In this document: positions 1 through 7,347 of the stretch, piece by piece
Numbering within the stretch: position 1 is the stretch's first letter
Layout of the letters: every line of letters begins with the position of its first letter
DNA from: Ferrovaceae bacterium
GTDB taxonomy: Bacteria > Pseudomonadota > Gammaproteobacteria > Burkholderiales > Ferrovaceae
Length of the DNA stretch: 10,825 nucleotides
Assembly (NCBI GenBank): GCA_027457225.1
Contig: DAIDTL010000026.1
Coordinates: forward strand, 1 to 10,825
Direction of reading: 5' to 3'
Program-made: the position numbers and the translations under genes
Notes under the pieces: generated by a model
Seen by the model: only the letters and a program-made list of their open reading frames with translations
Databases searched by the model: none
Told to the model about the DNA's origin: nothing

Positions 1-919
1 GACTAAAAGTTTCGAGTCCGTCCCATTTGTTGACTGCCACCACCACCGCACGCCCTGCATTCAGGATATATCCGGCAATATGAGCGTCCTGGTCGGAAAT
101 GTCCTGCTGTGCATCAAGAGTCAGAATCACCACGTTGGCATCTTCAACAGCCTGCATCGTCTTGATGACAGAAAACTTTTCGACTGCTTCGAAAACTTTG
201 CCGCGCCGGCGCAATCCTGCGGTATCAATCAGCGTATAACGCTTGCCCCCTTTTTCAAAATCCACATAAATACTATCTCGTGTGGTACCCGGCTGATCGA
301 AGGCAATCATCCGTTCCTCACCCAGCAATTGGTTGACCAGGGTGGATTTCCCAACGTTGGGGCGCCCCACGATGGCGATTCTCGGGATCGAGTCATCTCG
401 AGGTGGCGATGCAGAATCTTGCCCAGGTGAAAATCCGGACAACACCTGTTGAATCAGGTCGGAAATGCCTTCGCCATGCGCCGATGAAATCGGGAATGGA
501 TCTCCCAAACCCAATTCGTAAAATTCGGCGGTGACCTGGCCACCTGGCATGCCCTCGACTTTGTTGACTCCCACGGTAACTTGTTTGGCGCGATGCCGTA
601 GTACTTCAGCAATGTTTCGATCACCCGGCGACAACCCAGCCCGACCATCCGTCAAAAAAATGATACGGTCAGCTTCATCGATGGCCTGGAGGGTCTGGCG
701 CGCCATCTCAACTTGAATCCCTTCGCGGATGACAGGTTCGAACCCTCCGGTATCAATAACCAAATAAGCCAGATCGTCCACGCGGGCACGCCCGTAGTGG
801 CGATCGCGAGTTAAACCAGGCAAATCCGCGACCAGAGCCGCCCTGGACTTGGTCAAACGATTGAACAGGGTGGACTTACCCACATTGGGACGACCCACGA
901 TGACAACAGTCGGAAGCAT
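1..919 (-). CDS. der: Ribosome-assembly GTPase Der (EngA), C-terminus cut by window edge
   Basis: Der is a tandem-domain GTPase that acts in the cytoplasm in late assembly of the 50S ribosomal subunit. The frame is open from the ATG at 919 to the window edge: 306 codons, against roughly 440-490 for the family. Both GTPase domains are visible. Domain 1 has the P-loop GRPNVGKS (residues 9-16), DLPGLTRD, DTGG and a G4 motif NKVE, where NKxD is the textbook form. Domain 2 has a second GRPNVGKS near residue 186, FDQPGTTRD, DTAGLRRRGK and NKWDG. The C-terminal KH-like domain lies outside the window. The gene starts 13 bp after the bamB stop, in the usual bamB-der order. I see no clear Shine-Dalgarno sequence, so it may depend on translation of bamB. 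Identification is certain; only the C-terminus is unseen. Confidence 0.97.
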   Translation of the reverse strand, partial: MLPTVVIVGRPNVGKSTLFNRLTKSRAALVADLPGLTRDRHYGRARVDDLAYLVIDTGGFEPVIREGIQVEMARQTLQAIDEADRIIFLTDGRAGLSPGDRNIAEVLRHRAKQVTVGVNKVEGMPGGQVTAEFYELGLGDPFPISSAHGEGISDLIQQVLSGFSPGQDSASPPRDDSIPRIAIVGRPNVGKSTLVNQLLGEERMIAFDQPGTTRDSIYVDFEKGGKRYTLIDTAGLRRRGKVFEAVEKFSVIKTMQAVEDANVVILTLDAQQDISDQDAHIAGYILNAGRAVVVAVNKWDGLETFS

Positions 920-932
920 AGTCAGAATGCAA

Positions 933-2075
933 TCATCGGGGAGCTAGCGTGAAAACCTTGCCGTCTCGGTTTCTGACCAGAACCAGGTTGTCACTCAGCA
1001 CCAGGGGGGGTTCCGTAATGGGTGAATTTTCAGTTTTGCTCCGTCCGGCCTCCGAGCCGTCCGAACGAGGAAGAAAATGAACGATACCTTCAATGTCCCC
1101 TACCACCACATAATCCTGAGTCACCGCAGGTGGCGTCAAATAGCGTCCTGCCAGAGACTCCTCTTTCCAGGATACCGTTCCACTGGTGAGATTGATCGCA
1201 ATAACATTCCCCTTGTCATCGGTCACGAACAATTTGTTGCCCTCGGCGGCGATGGCTCCTACCGCGGCAATATCGCGAGACCAGATTGATTCCCCCGTTA
1301 ATGCATCCAGGCAAGCAGTTTTCCCCTGGTAAGTGGCGCTACAGACATCACGGAAACCAAGGATCGGGTTACCCAGGACATCGTTGACCCGTTCGAGCTC
1401 GGTGGATCCCCTGGATATAGACACTGATGCCTCCCAACCCACGTTACCATTGGTCAGATTGAGCGCCAACAGCTTGCCCCCAGGCATGCCTATCAAGGCA
1501 GCGCCTCGACCCAGTGTAATACCTCCTACGCCACGCAACACCAGTACCGGCATAGGACGCGTCACCAGCCAGCGCCGTTTCCCATCCGCGGCATTGAGGC
1601 CAAAGATGTGCCCATCCGCCGTGCGCGTGACAACGACCCCATCCTCTGCTTGCGGCGGCACCATAAGTTCACTGGATAATTGTGTGCGCCATAACAGCTT
1701 CCCATTCAGATCGTAAGCCAAAGCCTCACCTTTCCTGGTTCCCAACAGCAACATGTTTTCACCAGAACCAATACCAGCAGAAAACAATTCCTTGGTCTTG
1801 ATGTGCCAGACTTCTTTTCCAGTAAGCGGATCCAGTGAGATAAGTTCTCCACCTTCATTGGCCACATAAAGTGTGTCCTGGTAAAGCAAGGGGGCAAGGA
1901 GTGCCAGATCTTTGGAGCCCAGCGTGCTTTTCCACTTGATGTCGATGTTCACCGGAGATTTGAGGGGTTGCAACGGAACGACGGAAACCGTATCCATCAG
2001 TCCGCAACCCGCAAGCATCAACCCGGCACTCCAGGCCATCCCGGCGATCCGTAGCGCACGTCCAATGATGTTCAT
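933..2075 (-). CDS. bamB: Outer-membrane assembly lipoprotein BamB
   Basis: BamB is the beta-propeller lipoprotein of the BAM complex, which inserts beta-barrel proteins into the outer membrane. The N-terminus is a lipoprotein signal: Arg near the start, a hydrophobic stretch, then the lipobox LAGC with lipidated Cys24. The rest is a series of PQQ/WD-like propeller blades, recognisable by repeats such as LDPLTGKEVW, LNAADGKRRW, LNLTNGNVGW and LDALTGESIW, plus the BamB signature RGSTELERVNDV. The length of 380 residues is close to the E. coli protein. I chose the ATG at 2075 because a TGAGG ribosome-binding site lies 6 nt upstream. A TTG at 2087, overlapping the yfgM stop, would add four residues but has a poor binding site. 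The gene lies between yfgM and der, as is typical. Confidence 0.95.
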   Translation of the reverse strand: MNIIGRALRIAGMAWSAGLMLAGCGLMDTVSVVPLQPLKSPVNIDIKWKSTLGSKDLALLAPLLYQDTLYVANEGGELISLDPLTGKEVWHIKTKELFSAGIGSGENMLLLGTRKGEALAYDLNGKLLWRTQLSSELMVPPQAEDGVVVTRTADGHIFGLNAADGKRRWLVTRPMPVLVLRGVGGITLGRGAALIGMPGGKLLALNLTNGNVGWEASVSISRGSTELERVNDVLGNPILGFRDVCSATYQGKTACLDALTGESIWSRDIAAVGAIAAEGNKLFVTDDKGNVIAINLTSGTVSWKEESLAGRYLTPPAVTQDYVVVGDIEGIVHFLPRSDGSEAGRSKTENSPITEPPLVLSDNLVLVRNRDGKVFTLAPR

Positions 2076-2081
2076 ATCAAT

Positions 2082-2086
2082 CCTCA
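2082..2086 (-). promoter_or_regulatory. Shine-Dalgarno sequence of bamB
   Basis: TGAGG lies 6 nt before the ATG at 2075 and includes the TGA stop codon of yfgM. Its position favours this ATG over the upstream TTG at 2087 and suggests that ribosomes finishing yfgM reinitiate on bamB. Confidence 0.6.
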
Positions 2087-2716
2087 ATCGGGCTCTCCCA
2101 AGGCTTCCAGTTTGCTCTGGGCAATCTGATGCAGTGTATCGCTGGCCGGGGTCTTCTCAACAGCACTTCGGTAGGCCTCACGAGCTTTATTCGGGCGATT
2201 CAGGGCCAGCTGGATGTCTCCGCGCAGATCTGCCGTAAGTGCCGCAAAATCGGAGCCGCGATTTTCTTCAAGTAGGCGCAGGGCATCCTCGTACTTTTTA
2301 TCGTCGGCCAGCAATCCCGCTTTGCGCAGGCGCGCGAGATCTGCAAGAGATGTCTCCTTGGCATGCACAATGACCCATTCCAATTCTGCCTGGGCTGATG
2401 CATTGTCCGCATTAGCGTGACTTACTGCAGCCGAAATCAAAGCCCCTCGAGGCGCCAATGCGCTGCCCGGCTGGGCTTCCTGCAAGGTTTTTGCAGCCTG
2501 AAGCGTTTTGGCAGGGTCGCCTTGCTGGGCAGCTACCCGAACTGCTTCAAACAGAATCCCCGCTTGTGAAACTTGACTGCGCTGATAATAATGCCAGCCT
2601 TGGAAACCCGCATACCCGACAGCCAAAGCGACGATGACCCCTCCAACCCACCGGCCATTCTGGTTCCACCAAATTTTCAGGGTATCGATTTTTTCTTGTT
2701 CTTCCAGATCGTACAT
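2084..2716 (-). CDS. yfgM: YfgM-family membrane-anchored TPR protein
   Basis: In E. coli YfgM is an inner-membrane protein with a periplasmic TPR-like domain; it associates with the SecYEG translocon and the chaperone PpiD. Here a short charged cytoplasmic N-terminus (YDLEEQEKIDTLKIWWNQNG) is followed by one membrane helix at about residues 23-41 and then an Ala/Leu-rich helical domain of the TPR_21 type to residue 210. The ATG at 2722 would add two residues, but the AGG ribosome-binding element lies only 2 nt from it. It lies 8 nt from the ATG at 2716, which also gives the N-terminus common in betaproteobacterial homologues. Its place between hisS and bamB matches the conserved cluster. The family call is strong; the exact role in this organism is inferred. 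Confidence 0.92.
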   Translation of the reverse strand: MYDLEEQEKIDTLKIWWNQNGRWVGGVIVALAVGYAGFQGWHYYQRSQVSQAGILFEAVRVAAQQGDPAKTLQAAKTLQEAQPGSALAPRGALISAAVSHANADNASAQAELEWVIVHAKETSLADLARLRKAGLLADDKKYEDALRLLEENRGSDFAALTADLRGDIQLALNRPNKAREAYRSAVEKTPASDTLHQIAQSKLEALGEPD

Positions 2717-2724
2717 AAGCATGT

Positions 2725-2728
2725 CCTA
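2725..2728 (-). promoter_or_regulatory. Shine-Dalgarno sequence of yfgM
   Basis: TAGG overlaps the TAG stop of hisS. It is 8 nt from the ATG at 2716 but only 2 nt from the ATG at 2722, so it decides for the downstream start. Confidence 0.5.
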
Positions 2729-3988
2729 CTTCAAAAGTTGAATCGCTTGTTGCAGCGATACGGTTTGTTGAGCCCCCTGGCCACGTAGCGGTTTGATGCT
2801 GACCAGTTGCTGGCGTACTTCATCTTCACCGATGATAAGTGCAAAAGCGGCCTGGCACCCATCAGCTCGTTTCAGCTGGCTTTTGAAATTTCCTCCGCCA
2901 CAATGCAGCACCACCGAAAACCCTTCGTCACGCAATGCATCTGCGATCAAAAATGCCGCCTGTTGCGCGCCCTCACCCTGATGGACAACGTAAACCTCTG
3001 GACCTACCACTGGAATGGCGGCTACGCGAGTTTCCTGCAGTAGTGCCAGCAACCGTTCTAGACCCAAAGCGAAGCCACATGCTTGTGTGGGTTTTCCCCC
3101 CAACTGTTCAACCAGGCCGTCGTAGCGACCGCCGCCACAAAGGGTGCTCTGTGCACCCAGCAAGGGTGTCACCCATTCGAAGACTGTGGCATTGTAATAA
3201 TCCAGGCCACGGACCAATCCTGGATTGATGCGATACTGTAGCCCTGCTGCTTCCAGCAAGGATCGCAACGACTCGAAATGGAGTGCTGAAGCGTCATCCA
3301 GTTGGTCAATCAAGCGCGGCGCTGATTCGATAAGCGACTTCAGCGCCGGATTCTTGCTATCCAGAATGCGCAGCGGATTGGAATAAAGACGGCGCCGAGC
3401 ATCTTCGTCAAGAACTTCAAGATGGCCTTCAAAGTAAGTAATCAGCTTTTGGCGATGCTGCTCTCGACACTCCAGACTGCCGATGGTATTAATTTCCAGA
3501 GCCACGTCCTTCAGCCCCAGCATACCCCACAGGCGAGCCGTCATAACGATCAGCTCAGCATCAATATCCGGCCCGGCAAAGCCCAAAGCTTCGGCACCAC
3601 ACTGATGAAATTGACGATATCGCCCCTTCTGTGGACGCTCATGACGAAACATGGGGCCCAGATACCACAATCGCTGCGGACCAGCGTAGAGAAGGTTATG
3701 TTGCACAGCCAAGCGAACGCAGGAGGCTGTTGCCTCGGGACGCAACGTCAGACTTTCGCCGTTGAGCTCATCCACAAAACTGTACATTTCCTTTTCAACA
3801 ATGTCCGTCACCTCGCCAATAGAGCGGATAAACAGTCCAGTGGGCTCCAGCACCGGGGAACGCACTTCCCGGTAGCCATATTGATTCAACCATCGACGCA
3901 GGGTCTCTTCAAGAAACGCCCAGGCAGGCGTTTCGTCGGGCAGGATGTCATTCATGCCGCGCACGGCCTGAAATTTTTGCGGGTTCAT
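2726..3988 (-). CDS. hisS: Histidyl-tRNA synthetase
   Basis: This class II aminoacyl-tRNA synthetase charges tRNA-His with histidine using ATP, in the cytoplasm. The protein is 420 residues, normal for a bacterial HisRS. It has N-terminal RGMNDILP (10-17) and the TLRPEATAS segment (81-89). Class II motif 2 is at about 113-129 (FRHERPQKGRYRQFHQ). The histidine-binding signature LVRGLDYYNATVFEW is at 258-272, followed by CGGGRYDGL. Motif 3 is GFALGLERL at 305-313. The C-terminal anticodon-binding domain runs from about 330 to the end. The ATG at 3988 was chosen over a TTG at 3991 because a CAGG element lies 7 nt upstream of the ATG. The gene begins 3 nt after the ispG stop and yfgM follows directly. 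Confidence 0.98.
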   Translation of the reverse strand: MNPQKFQAVRGMNDILPDETPAWAFLEETLRRWLNQYGYREVRSPVLEPTGLFIRSIGEVTDIVEKEMYSFVDELNGESLTLRPEATASCVRLAVQHNLLYAGPQRLWYLGPMFRHERPQKGRYRQFHQCGAEALGFAGPDIDAELIVMTARLWGMLGLKDVALEINTIGSLECREQHRQKLITYFEGHLEVLDEDARRRLYSNPLRILDSKNPALKSLIESAPRLIDQLDDASALHFESLRSLLEAAGLQYRINPGLVRGLDYYNATVFEWVTPLLGAQSTLCGGGRYDGLVEQLGGKPTQACGFALGLERLLALLQETRVAAIPVVGPEVYVVHQGEGAQQAAFLIADALRDEGFSVVLHCGGGNFKSQLKRADGCQAAFALIIGEDEVRQQLVSIKPLRGQGAQQTVSLQQAIQLLK

Positions 3989-3991
3989 CAA

Positions 3992-5245
3992 CTAACCTGC
4001 CTGTTTGGCTTGGGGTAAACCGTAGCGGTGTTGCACATACTCGAGAACAATGGCTTGAAACTCCTCGGCAATATGGTCTCCCTTGAGCGTGACGGTTTTT
4101 TCCCCATCCACATACACAGGGGCTACCGGCCTCTCGCCCGACCCGGGCAAACTGATCCCGATATCGGCCAATTTACTTTCACCTGGACCATTGACCACGC
4201 ATCCCATGACAGCGACATGCAGATGCTCTACCCCAGGATAATGAATGCGCCACAAGGGCATGTTGTCCCGCAGGTATGCCTGGATACGACTGGCCAATTC
4301 CTGAAAATAGGTACTGGTGGTTCGTCCACAACCTGGACAGGCAGTGACCATAGGGGTGAAAGCCCGCAACCCCATGGTTTGCAGGATTTCCTGAGCCACT
4401 ACGACTTCCTGGGTACGGTCTCCATGGGGTTCTGGAGTGAGTGACACTCGAATGGTGTCACCAATCCCCTCCTGCAACAGGATCCCCATGGCCGCAGTGG
4501 ATGCCACAATCCCTTTGGACCCCATCCCTGCCTCCGTCAGTCCGAGATGCAGCGGATAATCACAGCGTGCGGCAAGATCACGGTAAACCACCACGAGATC
4601 CTGGACCCCACTGACTTTGCAGGACAGGATGATGCGATCTCCAGGAAGTCCCAGTTGCTCAGCGAGCGCGGCACTTTCCAGTGCGGACGCCACCAGCGCA
4701 TTGCGCATCACGATATCCACCGATGCGGGGTCGGCCTGACGCGCATTGTCATCCATAAACCGGGCCAACACCTCCTGGTCAAGGCTGCCCCAGTTCACCC
4801 CGATTCGAACTGGCTTGCCATAGTGACAAGCCAACGTAATCAATTGGGCAAATTGTTCGTCGCGGCGTGATCCCCTGCCCACATTTCCAGGATTGATGCG
4901 ATATTTGTCCAGTACCGCAGCACACTCTGGAAAATCGTTGAGCAGTTTGTGCCCATTGAAGTGGAAGTCCCCCACCAGGGGCACTCCGATGCCACGTCGC
5001 GCCAACTGACGGCTAATTTCTGGTACCGCTGCTGCAGCTTCGGCACTATTGACCGTCACGCGTACCAGTTCCGACCCTGCCTGCGCCAGTGCAACCACCT
5101 GCGCTACCGTGGTCGCCACATCGGCAGTATCCGTATTGGTCATGGATTGCACAACGATTGGCGCCCCTCCCCCAATCGCAATGTCTTTGACTTTGACCTG
5201 GCGGGTTAAACGGCGCGTACGGTGCGGAAAATCAGCGAAGATCAT
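3992..5245 (-). CDS. ispG: 4-hydroxy-3-methylbut-2-en-1-yl diphosphate synthase IspG (GcpE)
   Basis: IspG catalyses the penultimate step of the MEP isoprenoid pathway, reductively converting methylerythritol cyclodiphosphate to HMBPP with a [4Fe-4S] cluster. The N-terminal TIM-barrel part starts with RRLTRQVKVKDIAIGG and contains VQSMTNTDTADV and RINPGNVG. The cluster ligands are visible: Cys303 and Cys306 in ACPGCGR, Cys349 in GCVVNGPGE, and Glu356 as fourth ligand. At 417 residues it is longer than E. coli IspG (372). Part of the excess is about 11 residues between the CxxC and the third Cys, a form common in betaproteobacteria. Its ATG overlaps the rodZ stop (ATGA), indicating translational coupling. 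It sits between rodZ and hisS as in many proteobacteria. Confidence 0.98.
   Translation of the reverse strand: MIFADFPHRTRRLTRQVKVKDIAIGGGAPIVVQSMTNTDTADVATTVAQVVALAQAGSELVRVTVNSAEAAAAVPEISRQLARRGIGVPLVGDFHFNGHKLLNDFPECAAVLDKYRINPGNVGRGSRRDEQFAQLITLACHYGKPVRIGVNWGSLDQEVLARFMDDNARQADPASVDIVMRNALVASALESAALAEQLGLPGDRIILSCKVSGVQDLVVVYRDLAARCDYPLHLGLTEAGMGSKGIVASTAAMGILLQEGIGDTIRVSLTPEPHGDRTQEVVVAQEILQTMGLRAFTPMVTACPGCGRTTSTYFQELASRIQAYLRDNMPLWRIHYPGVEHLHVAVMGCVVNGPGESKLADIGISLPGSGERPVAPVYVDGEKTVTLKGDHIAEEFQAIVLEYVQHRYGLPQAKQAG
3996..3999 (-). promoter_or_regulatory. Shine-Dalgarno sequence of hisS
   Basis: CAGG lies within the last sense codons of ispG, 7 nt before the ATG at 3988. This spacing supports the ATG over the in-frame TTG at 3991. 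Confidence 0.45.
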
Positions 5246-5754
5246 GGCTCAGGGGGACGGTTAGCATCACTGCTCCGTGGAGCATCAGGAGCAGATTCGC
5301 TGTTTTGAAGAGCCACAGTGTCCGTCGGCGAATCTTCGAGATGCCATACCCAGGCACCAATCAGGGCCATGATCAATAACAATAACGCGGCGCTGATCCA
5401 GCGCCGGTTGCCAGCATGTACCTCACGAAAAAATGCAACTCCCTGGCTTGGGACTGCAACCGGTTGCACCACCATTAAGCGCGGCACAGCATCCGGGCGC
5501 TCAGCTTCCAATGCCAATATCAAGGGCGCCGGATCGGTTTCCAAAAAACGGCCATAAGTTCTGATCATGGCGCGCACAAACGTCATGTCCGGCAGCACAT
5601 CGTATTCGCCGGCTTCAAGCGCCATAAGCTGACGTGTGGAAAACCGCAGTCGCGCCGAAACATCCTGCACGGCCAGACCTTTTTTCTGACGCAGGGCAGC
5701 CAACTGCAAGCCTACGCTCAAGGAGGGTTGGGAGGGCGTACTGTTTTCAGTCAT
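5242..5754 (-). CDS. rodZ: Short RodZ-like cell-shape protein (HTH plus membrane helix)
   Basis: RodZ is a bitopic inner-membrane protein that links MreB filaments to the peptidoglycan elongation machinery. The cytoplasmic HTH_25 domain is clear at about residues 15-80 (LAALRQKKGLAVQDVSARL, with FVRAMIRTYGRFLETDP). A membrane helix follows at about 119-139 (WISAALLLLIMALIGAWVW), with basic residues just before it. Only about 30 residues follow, Ser/Pro/Asp-rich; the usual C-terminal DUF4115 beta domain is missing. The protein is 170 residues, against about 340 in E. coli. The ATG at 5754 gives the normal N-terminus MTENSTPSQ and overlaps the rlmN stop by 8 nt. Longer in-frame starts up to 5829 run into rlmN and look unlikely. 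ispG begins at the stop codon, so no lost 3' part remains. Confidence 0.88.
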   Translation of the reverse strand: MTENSTPSQPSLSVGLQLAALRQKKGLAVQDVSARLRFSTRQLMALEAGEYDVLPDMTFVRAMIRTYGRFLETDPAPLILALEAERPDAVPRLMVVQPVAVPSQGVAFFREVHAGNRRWISAALLLLIMALIGAWVWHLEDSPTDTVALQNSESAPDAPRSSDANRPPEP

Positions 5755-6832
5755 GCGCTTGCTCTGCAATTCGAAGATGGCGACGGCTTTTATCAACGAC
5801 CTGCCCCGCCAGCTGACCACACGCAGCATCGATATCGTCGCCGCGGGTCTTACGAACGGTCACGACAAAACCTTCCTGCATCAAGATATCGCGAAAGCGC
5901 CGGACGGCTTCGGGACGGGCGCGTCGATATCCTGAATTAGGAAACGAATTGAAGGGTATCAGGTTGAATTTGCAGGACACGCCGGCGACACACGCGATCA
6001 ATTGACGTGCATGCACCTCCGAATCATTGACGCCATCCAGCAAGACATACTCAAAGGTCACAAAGTCACGCGGCCCTGCCCCAAGGTAGCGCTGACAAGC
6101 GGCCATCAGATCCTTGATTGGGTATTTTTGGTTGATGGGAACCAGGATATCGCGCAATGCATCGGTGGGTGCATGCAGTGACACGGCCAAAGCCACAGGA
6201 GCGCGCTCACGCAAAGCTTCCAATGCGGGTAGTACCCCAGAGGTGGATAACGTCACCCGGCGCCGAGATAGTCCGTAGCCAAAATCATCCAGCAGGATGT
6301 CGATTGCCCTGACCACTGCATCGTAATTGAGCAATGGCTCGCCCATGCCCATCAATACGACGTTGCTGATGATGCGCTCTCCCTTGGGGTCGCGGCCCAA
6401 GGCACGATTGGCCCACCAGACCTGCCCGATGATCTCGGCAGTGGTGAGATTACGGTTGAACCCCTGGCGCCCTGTGGAACAAAAGGTACATGCCAGTGCG
6501 CATCCTATCTGCGAAGAGATGCACAGCGTCCCCCGGTCTTCTTCCGGGATAAATACGGTTTCGATGGCATTTCCGGGAGACAGCTCCAATAGCCACTTGC
6601 GGGTGCCATCCGATGAAGTCTGCTCTGAAAGCAGGCGTGGCACTTCCACCATGGCATGATCGGAAAGACTCTCACGCAGCGATTTGGCAATGTCTGTCAT
6701 CTGGCCAAAATCGGATTCACCAAATTGGTGTATCCAACGCATCAGCTGACGGGCTCGAAACGGCTTCTGGCCCAACCCTTCCAGGGTTTGAGCCAGTTCT
6801 TCACGATTGAGGCCGAGTAGATTGACGCGCAT
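5747..6832 (-). CDS. rlmN: Dual-specificity 23S rRNA/tRNA adenine-C2 methyltransferase RlmN
   Basis: This radical-SAM enzyme methylates C2 of A2503 in 23S rRNA and of A37 in some tRNAs. The radical-SAM cluster motif CALACTFC is at 111-118 (Cys111, Cys115, Cys118). The two catalytic cysteines that carry the methyl intermediate are present: Cys104 in TLCISSQIGC and Cys338 in DDIDAACGQL. GMGEPLLN (162-169) is the SAM-contacting GGE-like segment. The length of 361 residues is normal for the family. The ATG at 6832 gives MRVNLLGLNREEL, a typical N-terminus, although the ribosome-binding site is weak. ndk lies 20 bp upstream and rodZ overlaps the 3' end. The cysteine set separates it from Cfr-type resistance enzymes less clearly than the genomic context does; the context is that of rlmN. 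Confidence 0.98.
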   Translation of the reverse strand: MRVNLLGLNREELAQTLEGLGQKPFRARQLMRWIHQFGESDFGQMTDIAKSLRESLSDHAMVEVPRLLSEQTSSDGTRKWLLELSPGNAIETVFIPEEDRGTLCISSQIGCALACTFCSTGRQGFNRNLTTAEIIGQVWWANRALGRDPKGERIISNVVLMGMGEPLLNYDAVVRAIDILLDDFGYGLSRRRVTLSTSGVLPALEALRERAPVALAVSLHAPTDALRDILVPINQKYPIKDLMAACQRYLGAGPRDFVTFEYVLLDGVNDSEVHARQLIACVAGVSCKFNLIPFNSFPNSGYRRARPEAVRRFRDILMQEGFVVTVRKTRGDDIDAACGQLAGQVVDKSRRHLRIAEQAHD

Positions 6833-6852
6833 GTCGAGAGGATGGCCTTTGG

Positions 6853-7278
6853 TTATCGGGGATACACATTCAGGGTGGGGAAGAAGTAAGCTATCTCCAC
6901 CGCTGCAGTTTCAGGGGCATCCGAGCCATGTACCGCATTGGCATCGATACTGTCAGCAAAATCTGCACGAATGGTTCCGGGAGCAGCTTTTTTAGGGTCG
7001 GTAGCGCCCATCAAATCCCGATTCTTGAGAATGGCCCCCTCGCCGCTCAAAACCTGAATCATGACTGGTCCGGAAATCATAAATGCCACCAAATCCTTGA
7101 AAAATGGCCGCTCACGATGCACCGCGTAAAACCCTTCAGCCTCTGCCTGAGACAGATGGACCATGCGCGCAGCGATAATTTTGAGGCCTGCCTTTTCAAA
7201 TCGGGAATAAATTCTCCCGATGACATTCTTTGTCACTGCATCGGGTTTGATGATGGACAGGGTACACTCAATCGACAT
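6853..7278 (-). CDS. ndk: Nucleoside diphosphate kinase
   Basis: Ndk transfers the gamma phosphate between nucleoside triphosphates and diphosphates through a phosphohistidine, balancing NTP and dNTP pools in the cytoplasm. The sequence starts with the typical ERTLSIIKPDAV-like segment (here ECTLSIIKPDAV, containing Lys11). It carries the active-site signature NAVHGSDA with His117. The length of 141 residues is standard. A GGAG ribosome-binding element at 7287-7290 lies 8 nt before the ATG at 7278. ndk heads the conserved block ndk-rlmN-rodZ-ispG-hisS. Here it follows tilS by 56 bp, and a candidate promoter in that gap could add independent expression. Confidence 0.98.
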   Translation of the reverse strand: MSIECTLSIIKPDAVTKNVIGRIYSRFEKAGLKIIAARMVHLSQAEAEGFYAVHRERPFFKDLVAFMISGPVMIQVLSGEGAILKNRDLMGATDPKKAAPGTIRADFADSIDANAVHGSDAPETAAVEIAYFFPTLNVYPR

Positions 7279-7317
7279 GGTCAGGGCTCCGCTAACTTGA
7301 TGTTTGTAAAACGGAAC

Positions 7318-7347
7318 ATTCTAACATGGCAGGCCTACCCTTGTGCA
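7318..7347 (-). promoter_or_regulatory. Candidate promoter of ndk
   Basis: The minus strand reads TGCACA (7342-7347, four of six matches to the -35 consensus), an 18-bp spacer, then TAGAAT (7318-7323, five of six matches to the -10 consensus). The -35 lies inside the end of tilS. The spacer holds an imperfect 12-bp palindrome centred on AGGCCT (7328-7339), which might be a protein site or chance. This is a prediction by eye. Confidence 0.35.

Noticed and set aside
340..905. Repeated similar segments near 340-375 and 870-905
   Set aside because: They encode the two GRPNVGKS P-loops of the tandem GTPase domains of Der, so this is domain duplication in the protein and not a DNA repeat element.
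3422..4018. Plus-strand open frame of 198 codons
   Set aside because: It lies antisense to hisS, which has all its class II synthetase motifs, and its translation resembles no family I know. It is a shadow frame.
5755..5829. 25-residue N-terminal extension of RodZ from an upstream start
   Set aside because: It lies wholly within the conserved 3' end of rlmN and precedes a normal RodZ N-terminus beginning at the ATG at 5754.
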